Shown here: positions 46,901-56,693 of the stretch, piece after piece
Position numbering within the stretch: the stretch's first letter is position 1
Layout: every line of letters starts with the position of its first letter
Assembly (NCBI RefSeq): GCF_028657905.1
Contig: NZ_CP117781.1
Location: forward strand, 372,001-436,000
DNA: 64,000 bases
Reading direction: 5' to 3'
Source of the DNA: Burkholderia sp. FERM BP-3421
GTDB lineage: Bacteria > Pseudomonadota > Gammaproteobacteria > Burkholderiales > Burkholderiaceae
The notes under the pieces: generated by a model
Told to the model about the DNA's origin: nothing
Database searches by the model: none
What the model saw: the letters and a program-made list of their open reading frames with translations, nothing else
Position numbers and translations under genes: made by a program

Positions 46901-48531
46901 TGGCGGCACCGTTGTTGGAAATCGACCGCTTCTCGGTGCGATTCGGCGAGAAAGTCGCCGTGCAGGAACTGAGCCTGTCGGTCGCGCGCGGCGAACGCGT
47001 CGCGCTGGTGGGCGAATCGGGCTCGGGCAAGAGCGTGACCGCGCTGTCGATCCTGCGGCTCGTCGCCCAGGCGCAGCTGTCGGGCCGCATGCTGTTCAAC
47101 GGCGAGGACCTCCTCAAGAAGACCGAGCAGCAGATGCGCGGGATTCGCGGCAAGGACATCGCGATGGTGTTCCAGGAGCCGATGACGGCGCTCAACCCGC
47201 TGTACACCATCGGCAAGCAGATCGCGGAAAGCCTGCGGCTGCACGAGGGCCTGCGCCCGGGCGCCGCGCGCGAGCGCGGCATCGAGCTGCTGCGCCGGAC
47301 CGGGATTCCCGAGCCGGAGCGGCGCATCGACAGCTTCCCGCACCAGCTCTCGGGCGGCCAGCGGCAGCGCGCGATGATCGCGATGGCGCTCGCGTGCCGG
47401 CCGCGTCTCCTGCTCGCGGACGAGCCGACCACCGCGCTCGACGTGACGGTGCGCCAGCAGATCGTCGACCTGCTGATCGAACTGCAAGAGCAGGAGGCGG
47501 CCGAGCGCGGCATGGCCGTGCTGCTGATCACGCACGACCTGAACCTGGTGCGGCGCTTCGCGCAGCGGGTCGCGGTCATGGAGAAGGGCGTGCTGGTCGA
47601 GACCAACACGACCGACGCGCTGTTCGGCAATCCGCAGCACCCGTACACCCAGCGGCTGCTCGACAGCGAGCCGCAGCGCGCGATCGAACCGGTGGCGGCC
47701 GACGCGGGCAAGATCGTCGACGTGAAGGATCTCGCGATCGACTACCGGGTGCCGGCGAAGGGCCTGCGCTCGCTGTTCGGCCGCACGGCGTTCCGCGCGG
47801 TGCACGAGGTCGCGCTGAGCCTGCGGCGCGGCGAGACGCTCGGGATCGTCGGCGAGTCGGGCTCCGGCAAGTCGACGCTGGCGTCGGCGGTGCTCGGGCT
47901 GCAGCGCCCGGCGTCCGGCAGCATCGAGATCGGCGGGCTGCCGCTCGCATCGCTGCGTTCGACCGACGAACGCCGCAAGCTGTATGCGCGCATGCAGGTG
48001 GTGTTCCAGGATCCTTTCGGTTCGCTGTCGCCGCGCATGACGATCGAGCAGATCATCGGCGAGGGGCTGGCCGTGCATCGGCCGGAGATCGCCGGGCCCG
48101 CGCGGCGCGCGCGGATCGCCGGGCTGCTGGAGGAAGTCGGGATGCCGGCCGAATCGATGCTGCGCTATCCGCACGAGTTCTCGGGTGGCCAGCGCCAGCG
48201 CATCGCGATCGCGCGTGCGCTGGCGGTCGAACCCGAGCTGCTGGTGCTCGACGAGCCGACCAGCGCGCTCGACGTTTCTATACAAAAACAGGTGTTGAAC
48301 CTGCTGACGAATCTCCAGAAAAAGTACAAACTCAGCTACTTGTTCATTACCCACGATCTCGCGGTCATGCGCGCCATGGCGCACCGGGTGATCGTGATGA
48401 AAGCGGGGCGTGTAGTCGAGCAGGGTGACACGCTCGATGTGCTGCATGCGCCGTCGCATCCCTATACTCAGTCGCTGCTGGCGTCGTCGATGATGGCGCC
48501 GGACGGCGCGCTGCCCGAGAAGAGCCGATGA
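46900..48531 (+). CDS. yejF: YejF-like double ATPase of peptide importer
   Basis: A 543-residue ATPase with two complete nucleotide-binding domains, as in YejF: Walker A GESGSGKS twice (about residues 38 and 319), signatures LSGGQRQRAM and FSGGQRQRIA, Walker B LLADEPTTALD and LVLDEPTSALD. It energises YejB-YejE. ATG 46900 overlaps the yejE stop; the 3' end overlaps the TldD-like start by four bases (ATGA), tying peptide import to the peptidase genes. Confidence 0.94.
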   Translation: MAAPLLEIDRFSVRFGEKVAVQELSLSVARGERVALVGESGSGKSVTALSILRLVAQAQLSGRMLFNGEDLLKKTEQQMRGIRGKDIAMVFQEPMTALNPLYTIGKQIAESLRLHEGLRPGAARERGIELLRRTGIPEPERRIDSFPHQLSGGQRQRAMIAMALACRPRLLLADEPTTALDVTVRQQIVDLLIELQEQEAAERGMAVLLITHDLNLVRRFAQRVAVMEKGVLVETNTTDALFGNPQHPYTQRLLDSEPQRAIEPVAADAGKIVDVKDLAIDYRVPAKGLRSLFGRTAFRAVHEVALSLRRGETLGIVGESGSGKSTLASAVLGLQRPASGSIEIGGLPLASLRSTDERRKLYARMQVVFQDPFGSLSPRMTIEQIIGEGLAVHRPEIAGPARRARIAGLLEEVGMPAESMLRYPHEFSGGQRQRIAIARALAVEPELLVLDEPTSALDVSIQKQVLNLLTNLQKKYKLSYLFITHDLAVMRAMAHRVIVMKAGRVVEQGDTLDVLHAPSHPYTQSLLASSMMAPDGALPEKSR

Positions 48532-49961
48532 TCGATGAGCGGTGGGCCGACGCGGCCCGCGGGTTGCGCAGCGAGGCCGATTTCTGGTCGCTGCGCATCG
48601 TGGACGAGCAGATCGACGAACACGCGGTGCGCAACGACGTCGCGCTGCCGCTGTCGAGCGTGCGCGATCGCGGCGCGATGCTGATCGCCTGGGCCGGCGC
48701 GGGCGCCGGCTACGCGGCCACCGTGAACCTGTCGCCCGCCGGCCTGCAGGCCGCGCTCGACGTCGCGACCGCGCGCGCGAAGGCGAGCGCCGCGCTGTCG
48801 CTGATCGATCATCGTGCGATCGCACGTCCTGAGGTGAGTGGCCACTACGCTTCGCCGGATCTCGACGAAGCCTTGCCGACCCGTCGCGAATGGATCGAGC
48901 GGCTTGCGCACGAATGCGCGGCGGCGGCCGTCGACGCGCGCATCGTCGAGCGCACGGCGAGCGTGCAGGTCGCGCATGCGGACCAGCTGTACCTGACGAG
49001 CGACGGGGTGCGGATCGCGCAGCGCTTCCGCTTCCTGATGCCGCAGCTGAGCGCCACCGCGCATGCGGACGGCGACACCCAGATCCGCACGCTCGGCGCG
49101 TACGGCACGCTCACGCAGGGTGGGCTCGACGTGCTCGCGCGCCACCAGTTCGACGGCGCGGGCGCGCGCATCGCCGACGAGGCGCTGCGGCTGCTCGCCG
49201 CGCCGAATTGTCCGTCGGGCAAGCGCGACCTGCTGCTGATGCCGGACCAGATGATGCTGCAGATCCACGAGTCGATCGGTCATCCGCTGGAGCTGGACCG
49301 GATCCTCGGCGACGAGCGCAACTTCGCGGGCTGGAGCTTCGTGAAGCCGGAGATGTTCGGTCATTATCAATACGGCTCGGCGCTCCTGAACGTGACCTTC
49401 GATCCGGGCGTGCCGGGCGAGGCGGCGTCGTACGCCTTCGACGACGACGGCAGCGCGGCCACCCGGCAGCACCTGATCCGCGACGGCGTGCTGGAGCGTC
49501 CGCTCGGCGGCGCGCTGTCGCAGCAGCGCGCGGGGCTCGCGGGCGTGGCGAATTCGCGCGCCTCGAACTGGAACCGGCCGCCGATCGACCGGATGGCGAA
49601 CCTGAACATCGAACCCGGCATGCATTCGCTCGACCAGCTGATCGCGGGGATCGAGAACGGCATCCTGATGCGCACCAATAATTCGTGGTCGATCGACGAC
49701 CATCGCAACAAATTCCAGTTCGGCTGTGAATTCGGCCAACTGATCGAGAACGGCCGCCTGACACAGGTGGTCAAGCAGCCGAACTACCGCGGCATTTCCG
49801 CGAGCTTCTGGCGCAGCCTGCGCGCGGTCGGCGATGCGTCGACCCGCGGCGTGTACGGCACGCCGTACTGCGGCAAGGGCGAACCCACGCAGGTGATCCG
49901 CGTCGGCCATGCGTTGCCCGCATGCGTGTTCGCCGACGTCGACGTGTTCGGAGGCGCGTGA
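48528..49961 (+). CDS. tldD: TldD-like metallopeptidase subunit
   Basis: A 477-residue member of the TldD/PmbA family. The zinc motif HESIGH at residues 247-252 corresponds to HExxxH of TldD, the catalytic half of the TldD-TldE heterodimer that degrades unfolded or modified peptides (microcin B17 leader, CcdA). The gene overlaps yejF by four bases and the TldE-like gene by one. It is not the housekeeping tldD, whose usual neighbours are absent; encoded with a peptide importer, it likely cleaves the imported peptide in the cytoplasm. Confidence 0.9.
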   Translation: MIDERWADAARGLRSEADFWSLRIVDEQIDEHAVRNDVALPLSSVRDRGAMLIAWAGAGAGYAATVNLSPAGLQAALDVATARAKASAALSLIDHRAIARPEVSGHYASPDLDEALPTRREWIERLAHECAAAAVDARIVERTASVQVAHADQLYLTSDGVRIAQRFRFLMPQLSATAHADGDTQIRTLGAYGTLTQGGLDVLARHQFDGAGARIADEALRLLAAPNCPSGKRDLLLMPDQMMLQIHESIGHPLELDRILGDERNFAGWSFVKPEMFGHYQYGSALLNVTFDPGVPGEAASYAFDDDGSAATRQHLIRDGVLERPLGGALSQQRAGLAGVANSRASNWNRPPIDRMANLNIEPGMHSLDQLIAGIENGILMRTNNSWSIDDHRNKFQFGCEFGQLIENGRLTQVVKQPNYRGISASFWRSLRAVGDASTRGVYGTPYCGKGEPTQVIRVGHALPACVFADVDVFGGA

Positions 49962-51322
49962 TGAGCGTCATCGACCTCGACGGCGCGGCGGGCGGCATCG
50001 GCTGGCACGCGCATTTCGGCCGGCTCGCGGACGACGCGGCACGCGTGGCGCGCGGCGACGAGACCGTGCTGCTCACGCTCGCGGCCGAGCAATCGGACTT
50101 CGTCCGCTTCAACGGCGGGCGCATCCGCCAGACCGGTCAGGTCGTGCAGGGCAAGCTGGGCGTGCGCCTGATCGACGGCGCGCGGCAGGCGTCGCTGTCG
50201 CTGACCATCTGCGGCGATGCGGATGCCGATCGCGCCGCACTCGCGGACGCGCTGACCACGCTGCGCGACAGCCTGCGCGACGCGCCCGACGATCCGCACC
50301 TGCTGTTCGACACGACGTCCTGGCAACGCGAAACCCGCCGCGACGGCCGGCTGCCCGAGGCGGCCGCGCTCGCGCGCACGGTGGCCGAGTGCGCGCGGGG
50401 GCTCGACTTCGTCGGCTTCTACGCGGGCGGCACCTTGTCGCGCGGTTTTGCGTCGACGCGCGGCAGCCGCGGCTGGTACGCGGTCACCAATTTCGATTTC
50501 AGCTGGTCGCTGTACGACCCGAGCGGCCGCGCGATCCGCACGCGCTACACGGGCGACGACTGGCGCGACGCGGAATTCGCGCGCCGGGTCGAGGCGGCCG
50601 CGGCGCGGCTGCCGACCTTGCGGCTCGCGCCGAAGACGCTCGCGCCGGGCCGCTATCGCACCTATTTCGAACCGACCGCGCTCGAACAGCTGGTGGACGT
50701 GATGGCCGAGGACGGGTTTTCGGCGCGCACGCACGCGAGCGCGCGCAGCCCGCTGCACCGGCTGCATGCCGGCGACGCCGCATTCGATCCGCGCATCGCC
50801 TTCACCGAGGACCTGACGCTCGGCATCGCCCCGGCGTTCAACGCCGACGGCTACGTGCGCGACAACGTGCCGCTCGTCGCGGGCGGGCGCAGCGTGGGCC
50901 GGCTCACGAGCGCGCGTACCGCGCGCGAGCACGGGCTGACCCCGAACGGCGCGGAGGAGCCCGAGGCGCCGGTGTCGCTCACGATGGCGGGCGGCGCGCT
51001 CGCGGACGCCGACGTGCTCGCGACGCTCGACACCGGGCTGTACATCGGCAATCTCTGGTACGTGAATTTCTCGGACCGGATGAACTGCCGGCTGACCGGC
51101 ATGACGCGCTTCGCGACGTTCTGGGTCGAGCACGGCCGGATCGTCGCGCCCATCGACGCCATGCGTTTCGACGACAGCCTGTACCGGCTGTTCGGCGAGG
51201 AACTGGAGCAGTTGGGCGAGAAGCCCGAGCTGTTGCTGGACGAAAACACCTGGGGCGAACGCGCGACGGGCGGGCTGTGCCTGCCGGGCCTGCTTGCGCG
51301 TGGTTTTGAGCTGACCTTGTAG
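49961..51322 (+). CDS. tldE: TldE/PmbA-like peptidase partner subunit
   Basis: A 453-residue TldE/PmbA homologue, the non-catalytic partner that builds the closed chamber with TldD. No HExxxH motif is present, as expected. Family segments include VRFNGGRIRQTGQV near the N-terminus, LDTGLYIGNLWYVNFSDRMNC and LTGMTRFATFWVEHGRI near the C-terminus. ATG 49961 overlaps the TldD-like stop (TGATG). The GNAT gene follows after 12 bases. Confidence 0.88.
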   Translation: MSVIDLDGAAGGIGWHAHFGRLADDAARVARGDETVLLTLAAEQSDFVRFNGGRIRQTGQVVQGKLGVRLIDGARQASLSLTICGDADADRAALADALTTLRDSLRDAPDDPHLLFDTTSWQRETRRDGRLPEAAALARTVAECARGLDFVGFYAGGTLSRGFASTRGSRGWYAVTNFDFSWSLYDPSGRAIRTRYTGDDWRDAEFARRVEAAAARLPTLRLAPKTLAPGRYRTYFEPTALEQLVDVMAEDGFSARTHASARSPLHRLHAGDAAFDPRIAFTEDLTLGIAPAFNADGYVRDNVPLVAGGRSVGRLTSARTAREHGLTPNGAEEPEAPVSLTMAGGALADADVLATLDTGLYIGNLWYVNFSDRMNCRLTGMTRFATFWVEHGRIVAPIDAMRFDDSLYRLFGEELEQLGEKPELLLDENTWGERATGGLCLPGLLARGFELTL

Positions 51323-51334
51323 AGAGGCAGCCGG

Positions 51335-51898
51335 ATGAGCGTCGACCGCGCCGCCGCCGCCGCGCCGTTCGCCGGGCTGGCGCTGCGGCCGCTGTCGCTC
51401 GACGACGCGGCGGCGCTGCATGCGCTCGCGCAGCGGCCCGCGCTGGCGTACTGGGAACCGCGCGCGCCGCACCTGACGCTTGACGCGTGCCGCGCGTGGC
51501 TCGAAGTGGCGGTGCTGAGCCGGCACTTGCTGGCCGCGTGGGTCGGCGACACGCTGGTCGGCTGGGCGGAGCTGACGCCGGGGCGCTATCGGCGCGCGCA
51601 CGTCGCGTCGCTTTCGCTCGTCGTGCACGACGACTGGCAGCGGCGGGGCATCGGCCGCGCGCTGCTGCTGGCGATGCTCGATCTCGCCGATCGCTGGCTC
51701 GGCCTGCGGCGGCTCGAAGCCACACTGTATGCAGACAACGAAGCGGCGAGCGCGCTGTTGTGCTCGGCCGGCTTCGAGATGGAGGTGCGCCAGCGCGGTT
51801 TCGCGCTGCGCGACGAGGGACTGGTCGACGGTTGTCTGATGGCGCGCCTGCGCGCGCCGATGCCCGTCGCGGCGGAACACACGACACATGACACATGA
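51335..51898 (+). CDS. GNAT-family N-acetyltransferase (first of pair)
   Basis: A 187-residue GNAT with the acetyl-CoA-binding motif A region WQRRGIGRALLLAMLD (Q/RxxGxG) and the C-terminal ATLYADNEAASALLCSAGFE block of RimJ/RimL-like enzymes. It would acetylate an amine, for example of an amino acid or peptide. Coupled to the next GNAT by an 11-base overlap. RimL-type enzymes can detoxify microcin C products, which fits the Yej context, but substrate is inferred. Confidence 0.88.
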   Translation: MSVDRAAAAAPFAGLALRPLSLDDAAALHALAQRPALAYWEPRAPHLTLDACRAWLEVAVLSRHLLAAWVGDTLVGWAELTPGRYRRAHVASLSLVVHDDWQRRGIGRALLLAMLDLADRWLGLRRLEATLYADNEAASALLCSAGFEMEVRQRGFALRDEGLVDGCLMARLRAPMPVAAEHTTHDT

Positions 51899-52439
51899 TG
51901 CTGGCGTCCCGGCCTTGCCCGGCGACGTGACGATCCGCGCGCTCGAGGCGGGCGACGCGGCGGCGATCGCGGAGATTCGCAATCAACCGGGCGTGCTGCG
52001 CGAGACGCTCGCGTTGCCGTTTCGCGGCCGCGAGGCGGTCGACGCCTGGCTCGCGCGGCTGAGCGCGCGGCGCGCGGAGGGCGTCGAGCTGTGCGCGCTC
52101 GTCGGCGGGCGGGTGGTCGGTCATGGCGGCTTCGACGTCGCGCCGCCGCGCCGCTCGCACAGCGCGCCGCTCGGCCTCGGCGTGCACGACGCCTACGCGG
52201 GGCGCGGCGTCGGCGCGGCGCTGCTGGCGGCGCTCGTCGCCCACGCCGACCACGTGCTCGGCCTGCGCCGGCTCGAATTGACGGTGTTCGTCGCCAACGC
52301 GCGCGCGATCGCGCTGTATCGCCGCTTCGGCTTCGTCGAGGAAGGCCGCTCGCGCGCCTACGCGGTGCGCGACGGCGAGCTGGCGGACGTGCTGCACATG
52401 GCGCGCTTCGTCGACGCCCCCGCGCTCGCGCGCGCCTGA
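51888..52439 (+). CDS. GNAT-family N-acetyltransferase (second of pair)
   Basis: A 183-residue GNAT with motif A AYAGRGVGAALLAALV and the RimJ-like block LTVFVANARAIALYRRFGFVEEG. It is clearly homologous to its neighbour, but only modestly similar, so an old duplication or two recruitments are both possible. It starts inside the first GNAT gene and ends 12 bases before the RND gene. Confidence 0.88.
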   Translation: MTHDAGVPALPGDVTIRALEAGDAAAIAEIRNQPGVLRETLALPFRGREAVDAWLARLSARRAEGVELCALVGGRVVGHGGFDVAPPRRSHSAPLGLGVHDAYAGRGVGAALLAALVAHADHVLGLRRLELTVFVANARAIALYRRFGFVEEGRSRAYAVRDGELADVLHMARFVDAPALARA

Positions 52440-52451
52440 GCGGAGCCGCCC

Positions 52452-55400
52452 ATGCCTTCCTTCTTCATCGACCGGCCGGTGTTCGCCTGGATCGTCGCGC
52501 TCGCGATCGTGCTCGCCGGCATGCTCGCGATCCCGCAGCTGCCGATCGCGCAGTATCCGCGCCTCGCGCCGCCGCGCGTGATCATCAACGCCAACTATCC
52601 GGGCGCGTCGACCGAGACGATCGATTCCGACGTCGCCAGCATCATCGAGGAAAGCCTCGACGGCGCGGACGGGATGCTCTACTACACGACGGGCAGCGGC
52701 GGCCACGGCGAGCTGGAGATCGACGTGACCTTCGCGCCGGGCACCAATCCCGACATCGCGCTCGTCGACGTGCAGAACCGCCTCAAGCAGATCGAGTCGC
52801 GGCTGCCGCAGCAGGTGGTGCAGCAGGGCATCGGCGTGTTCAAGGCCGCCAACACCTTCCTGATGCTGGTCGCGCTGCGCTCGACCGACGGCACGCGCGA
52901 TTCGGTGCAGCTGAGCGACTACCTGAGCCGCTACGTGCTGCGCGAATTGAAGCGCGCGCCCGGCGTCGGCGCCGCGCAGCTGTGGGACGCCGACCAGGCG
53001 CTGCGGATCTGGCTCGATCCCGTCAAGCTGCGCCAGTACAACCTCGGCGCCGACGACGTGATCAACGCGGTCTCCGCGCAGAACGCGGCCGTCACGGCGG
53101 GCGCGCTCGGCGATGCCCCGACCGTCGGCGGCCAGCAGCTGACCGCGTCGGTGATCGTGAAGGGCCAGTTGGTGTCGCCCGAGGAGTTCGGCTCGATCGT
53201 CCTGAAGTCGAAGCCCGACGGCGCGTCGGTGCGGCTGCGCGACGTCGCGCGCGTGGAGCTGGGCCGCGACGACTATACGTTCTGGTCGCGCCTGAACGGC
53301 AAGCCGGCCGCGACCGTCGGGATCCAGCTCGGGCCGCGCGGCAACGCGCTCGAAACCTCGAATGCGATCCGCGCGCGGCTCGCGGAGCAGTCGAAGACGC
53401 TGCCGTCCGGCGTCGCGGTCGAGATTCCGTTCGACGGCGCGCACTTCGTCAAGATCGCGATCGAGGAGGTCGTGCTGACGCTGTGCGAGGCGGTCGTGCT
53501 GGTGTTCTGCGTGATGTGGCTGTTCCTGCGCGACCTGCGCTACACGCTCGTGCCGACCGTCGTGATCCCGGTCACGCTGATGGGCGCGTTCGTCGCGATG
53601 TGGATGTTCGGGCTGTCGATCAACGTGTTCACGATGTTCGGCCTCGTGCTCGCGATCGGGATCCTGGTCGACGACGCGATCGTGGTGGTCGAGGCCGTGC
53701 ACCGCGTGATGGAGGATGAAGGCCTGCCGCCGCGCGAGGCGACCCGGCGCGCGATGAAGCGCATCGGCGGCGCGATCGTCGGCGTGACCGCGGTGCTGAC
53801 CGCGGTGTTCGTGCCGATGGCGTTCTTCCCGGGCGGGGTCGGCGGCATCTACCGGCAGTTCTCGGTGGCGATGATCGCGTCGATGCTGGTGTCGTCGTTC
53901 ATGGCGCTGTCGCTCACTCCCGCGCTGTGCGCGAACCTGCTCAAGCCGATGGCCGACGCGCACGCGCCGCGCGCGGGCCGGCGGGAGTTCGGCGCGCGCT
54001 GGGCGGAATGGTTCGCGAACGGCTTCACGCGCGCGTCCGACGGCTATCGGCGGCTCACCACGCGCACGGTGCGGCGCGTCGGGCCGGTGCTCGGCATCTA
54101 CGCGGCCCTGCTCGGCGTGGGCGCGATCATGTACTGGGCGCTGCCGGGCGGCTTCCTGCCGACCGAGGACCAGGGCCAGCTGCAGGTGATGGTGCAGTTG
54201 CCGGCCGGCGCGACGCAGGACCGCACGATGGCCGTGATGCAGCGGGTCGAGACCCTGCTGCATGCGCAGCCGGGCATCGCCAACGTGACCACGGTGATCG
54301 GCTGGAGCTTCGCCGGTAGCGGGCAGAACGTCGGCATGGCGTTCGTCGAGCTGAAGGACTGGAGCACGCGCAGCGTCGACGCGGTCACGCTGCGCGATCG
54401 CCTCAACGAGCGCTTCGCCTCGATCCTCGAAGGGCAGGTCGAGGCGTCGCTGCCGCCGTCGGTGCCGGGCATCGGCCACTCGGACGGCTTCACGTTCCGG
54501 CTGGAAGACCGCGGCGGGCTCGGCATCGCCGCGCTGAAGGACGCGCGCGCGCGGCTCGCCGATCGTGCGCGGGCCGACCCGGCGCTCGCGTCCGTGCACT
54601 TCGAGGATCTGCCGGACGCGCCGCGCGTGATGCTCGAAATCGACCGCGAGAAGGCCTATGCGCTCGGCGTGTCGTTCGACAAGATCGCGGCGCTGCTGGG
54701 CGGCACCTTCGGCTCGAACTACGTGGACGACTTCCCGACCAAGGGGCGGATGCGGCGCGTGATCATCGAGGCCGACGCGGCGACGCGCATGACCGACGCG
54801 CAGCTGATGGCGATGACGGTGCCGAACCGCAACGGCGACATGGTGCCGCTCGCGGCGATCGCGACGCCGCACTGGAGCGTCGGCCCCGTCGCGCTGAACC
54901 GCTACAACGGCTATCCGTCGCTCGACCTGAACGGGCGGCCGGCGAACGGCTACAGCTCGGGCGCGGCGATGGCCGAGATGGAGCGGCTCGCGGCTGGCTT
55001 GCCGACCGGAATCTCCTATGATTGGGTGGATGCGGCGCGCGAGGAAACCATCGCGGCGAAGCAGACGCCGCTGCTGATCGGCCTGTCGGTGCTCGCGGTG
55101 TTCATGGCGCTCGCGGCGCTGTACGAGAGCTGGACGATTCCGCTGTCGGTGCTCGTGATCGTGCCGCTCGGGGTGATCGGCGCGATCGCGGCCGCGCTGC
55201 TGCGCGGGCTGCCGAACGACATCTACTTCAAGGTGGGGATGATCACGGTGATCGGGCTGTCCGCGAAGAACGCCATCCTGATCGTGCAGTTCGCGCGCGA
55301 CCTGCATGCGCGCGGCATGGCGCTGCAGCAGGCGGTGATCGAGGCGGCGGCGGGGCGTTTCCGGCCGATCGTGATGACGTCGATGGCGTTCCTGCTGGGC

Positions 55401-55628
55401 GTGGTGCCGCTCGTGCTCGCGACGGGCGGCGGCGCGGAGAGCCGCCGCTCGATCGGCACCGGCGCGTTCGGCGGGGTGCTCGCGGCCACCGTGTTCGGGC
55501 TCGTGTTCGCGCCCATCGCGTTCTATGTGGTGGCGTCGCTGCGCGCCGGCCGCCGCCGGCGCGGCGCGGCGCACGACGAGACACAGGTGTCCGCCGGCGC
55601 GGGCGGCGGGCAGGCGGCGGGCGACTGA
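52452..55628 (+). CDS. RND-family efflux pump, HAE1 (AcrB-like), without partner genes
   Basis: A 1058-residue proton-driven RND transporter of AcrB size. The N-terminus MPSFFIDRPVFAWIVALAIVL and the two transmembrane Asp residues D407 and D408 (GILVDDAIVVVEAV), at the same numbers as in AcrB, mark it as a drug/metabolite exporter. The gene has no membrane-fusion protein or outer-membrane channel beside it, unlike most mex/acr operons. It is the last gene of the yejA-to-RND run. It would export a compound handled by the preceding enzymes, borrowing other partner proteins. A GC-rich hairpin without T run follows at 55654-55674. Confidence 0.93.
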   Translation: MPSFFIDRPVFAWIVALAIVLAGMLAIPQLPIAQYPRLAPPRVIINANYPGASTETIDSDVASIIEESLDGADGMLYYTTGSGGHGELEIDVTFAPGTNPDIALVDVQNRLKQIESRLPQQVVQQGIGVFKAANTFLMLVALRSTDGTRDSVQLSDYLSRYVLRELKRAPGVGAAQLWDADQALRIWLDPVKLRQYNLGADDVINAVSAQNAAVTAGALGDAPTVGGQQLTASVIVKGQLVSPEEFGSIVLKSKPDGASVRLRDVARVELGRDDYTFWSRLNGKPAATVGIQLGPRGNALETSNAIRARLAEQSKTLPSGVAVEIPFDGAHFVKIAIEEVVLTLCEAVVLVFCVMWLFLRDLRYTLVPTVVIPVTLMGAFVAMWMFGLSINVFTMFGLVLAIGILVDDAIVVVEAVHRVMEDEGLPPREATRRAMKRIGGAIVGVTAVLTAVFVPMAFFPGGVGGIYRQFSVAMIASMLVSSFMALSLTPALCANLLKPMADAHAPRAGRREFGARWAEWFANGFTRASDGYRRLTTRTVRRVGPVLGIYAALLGVGAIMYWALPGGFLPTEDQGQLQVMVQLPAGATQDRTMAVMQRVETLLHAQPGIANVTTVIGWSFAGSGQNVGMAFVELKDWSTRSVDAVTLRDRLNERFASILEGQVEASLPPSVPGIGHSDGFTFRLEDRGGLGIAALKDARARLADRARADPALASVHFEDLPDAPRVMLEIDREKAYALGVSFDKIAALLGGTFGSNYVDDFPTKGRMRRVIIEADAATRMTDAQLMAMTVPNRNGDMVPLAAIATPHWSVGPVALNRYNGYPSLDLNGRPANGYSSGAAMAEMERLAAGLPTGISYDWVDAAREETIAAKQTPLLIGLSVLAVFMALAALYESWTIPLSVLVIVPLGVIGAIAAALLRGLPNDIYFKVGMITVIGLSAKNAILIVQFARDLHARGMALQQAVIEAAAGRFRPIVMTSMAFLLGVVPLVLATGGGAESRRSIGTGAFGGVLAATVFGLVFAPIAFYVVASLRAGRRRRGAAHDETQVSAGAGGGQAAGD

Positions 55629-55721
55629 GGGTCGTCCGTCCCGCAGTTCAGGTGCGGCCGCGCGACGCGGCCGCGAACGGGCCGTCGCGGCCTATCGCAT
55701 CACCGTCGGGGAGCATGACGA

Positions 55722-56624
55722 ATGGATGTGGACCAGGAAATCAACGCCATCATGGCGCTGCACGACAGCGCTCCCGCCGAGGCGGAAGCGCGGCTGTGGG
55801 CCGTGCTCGAACACGGCGTCGAGACGCGCTTCCAGGCGCGCGCGGGCTGGCTCGCGAATCATGTGATCGGCGAGCATTTCAAGCGCTGGGACGACGCGCT
55901 GCGCTTCCAGCGCCAACTGCTGACGGACGACGCGCCGCCGCTCGCGGTGCTGCGCAACGGCGCGGTCGCGGCGTCGCTGGCCGGGGATCCGGCCCAGGCG
56001 CATTACCTCGAACACCGGATGCAGCGCGACGGCGTGTCGGCGGCGCTCGCGGGCGCGGCGGTGCGGGTCGCGACGGCCGCGCACGCGCTGCCCGGCGGCC
56101 GCGCCGAGCACTGCGCGGCGAGCCTCCTGACCGCGCTCGACCAGCTTGATCCGCTGCCGCCCGCCGGGCCGGCCGACACGATGCTCGCGTCCGGCTTCAA
56201 CAACGCGGTGTCGGCCTTGCTCGATGCCGACGGCGGCCCGCCGTTCGCGCACGCCACGGTGCGCGACGCGATCCGGCGCGGCGCGGAAACGAGCCGGGCG
56301 CTGTGGGCGCGGGCCGGCACGCCGCTGAACGCGGCGCGCGGCGACTACCTGTGCGCGCGTGCGCACCGCGCGCTCGGCCGGCATACGGATGCGCTCGCGG
56401 CGGCGGAGCGCGGCGCGGGGCTGCTCGAGGACGGTCACGCGGAAATCGATCGCGCGTTCCTGCTGGTGGAGATCGCGCACGCGCGCCACGGGCTCGGCGA
56501 ACCCGAGGCGGGCGCGCGCGCGTTCGAGCAGGCGGAGGCGATCGCGGCCGGCTGGGAGGATGCGGGCCTGCGCGACATGTACGATGCGCAGGCGGCCGCG
56601 CTGCGCGAGGCGCGCGGCGCCTGA
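55722..56624 (+). CDS. TPR-like cytoplasmic protein of unknown function
   Basis: A 300-residue all-helical protein with repeat-like segments in its C-terminal half (ARGDYLCARAHRALGRHTDALAAAERG and LVEIAHARHGLGEPEAGARAFEQAEAI, each about 34 residues, TPR-like). No signal peptide or membrane segment. It lies 93 bases after the RND gene and 69 bases before the amidase. No function can be assigned. Confidence 0.72.
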   Translation: MDVDQEINAIMALHDSAPAEAEARLWAVLEHGVETRFQARAGWLANHVIGEHFKRWDDALRFQRQLLTDDAPPLAVLRNGAVAASLAGDPAQAHYLEHRMQRDGVSAALAGAAVRVATAAHALPGGRAEHCAASLLTALDQLDPLPPAGPADTMLASGFNNAVSALLDADGGPPFAHATVRDAIRRGAETSRALWARAGTPLNAARGDYLCARAHRALGRHTDALAAAERGAGLLEDGHAEIDRAFLLVEIAHARHGLGEPEAGARAFEQAEAIAAGWEDAGLRDMYDAQAAALREARGA

Positions 56625-56693
56625 TGCCTGATGCCTGATGGACGGGCGCGCGGCGCGCGCCCTGCCGAAGTCCCTCGACTGGAGAACACAAGG

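Noticed and set aside
50979..55574. 1531-codon open frame on the minus strand opposite the RND gene
   Set aside because: Low-complexity Arg/His/Ala sequence fully covered by well-supported genes on the plus strand.
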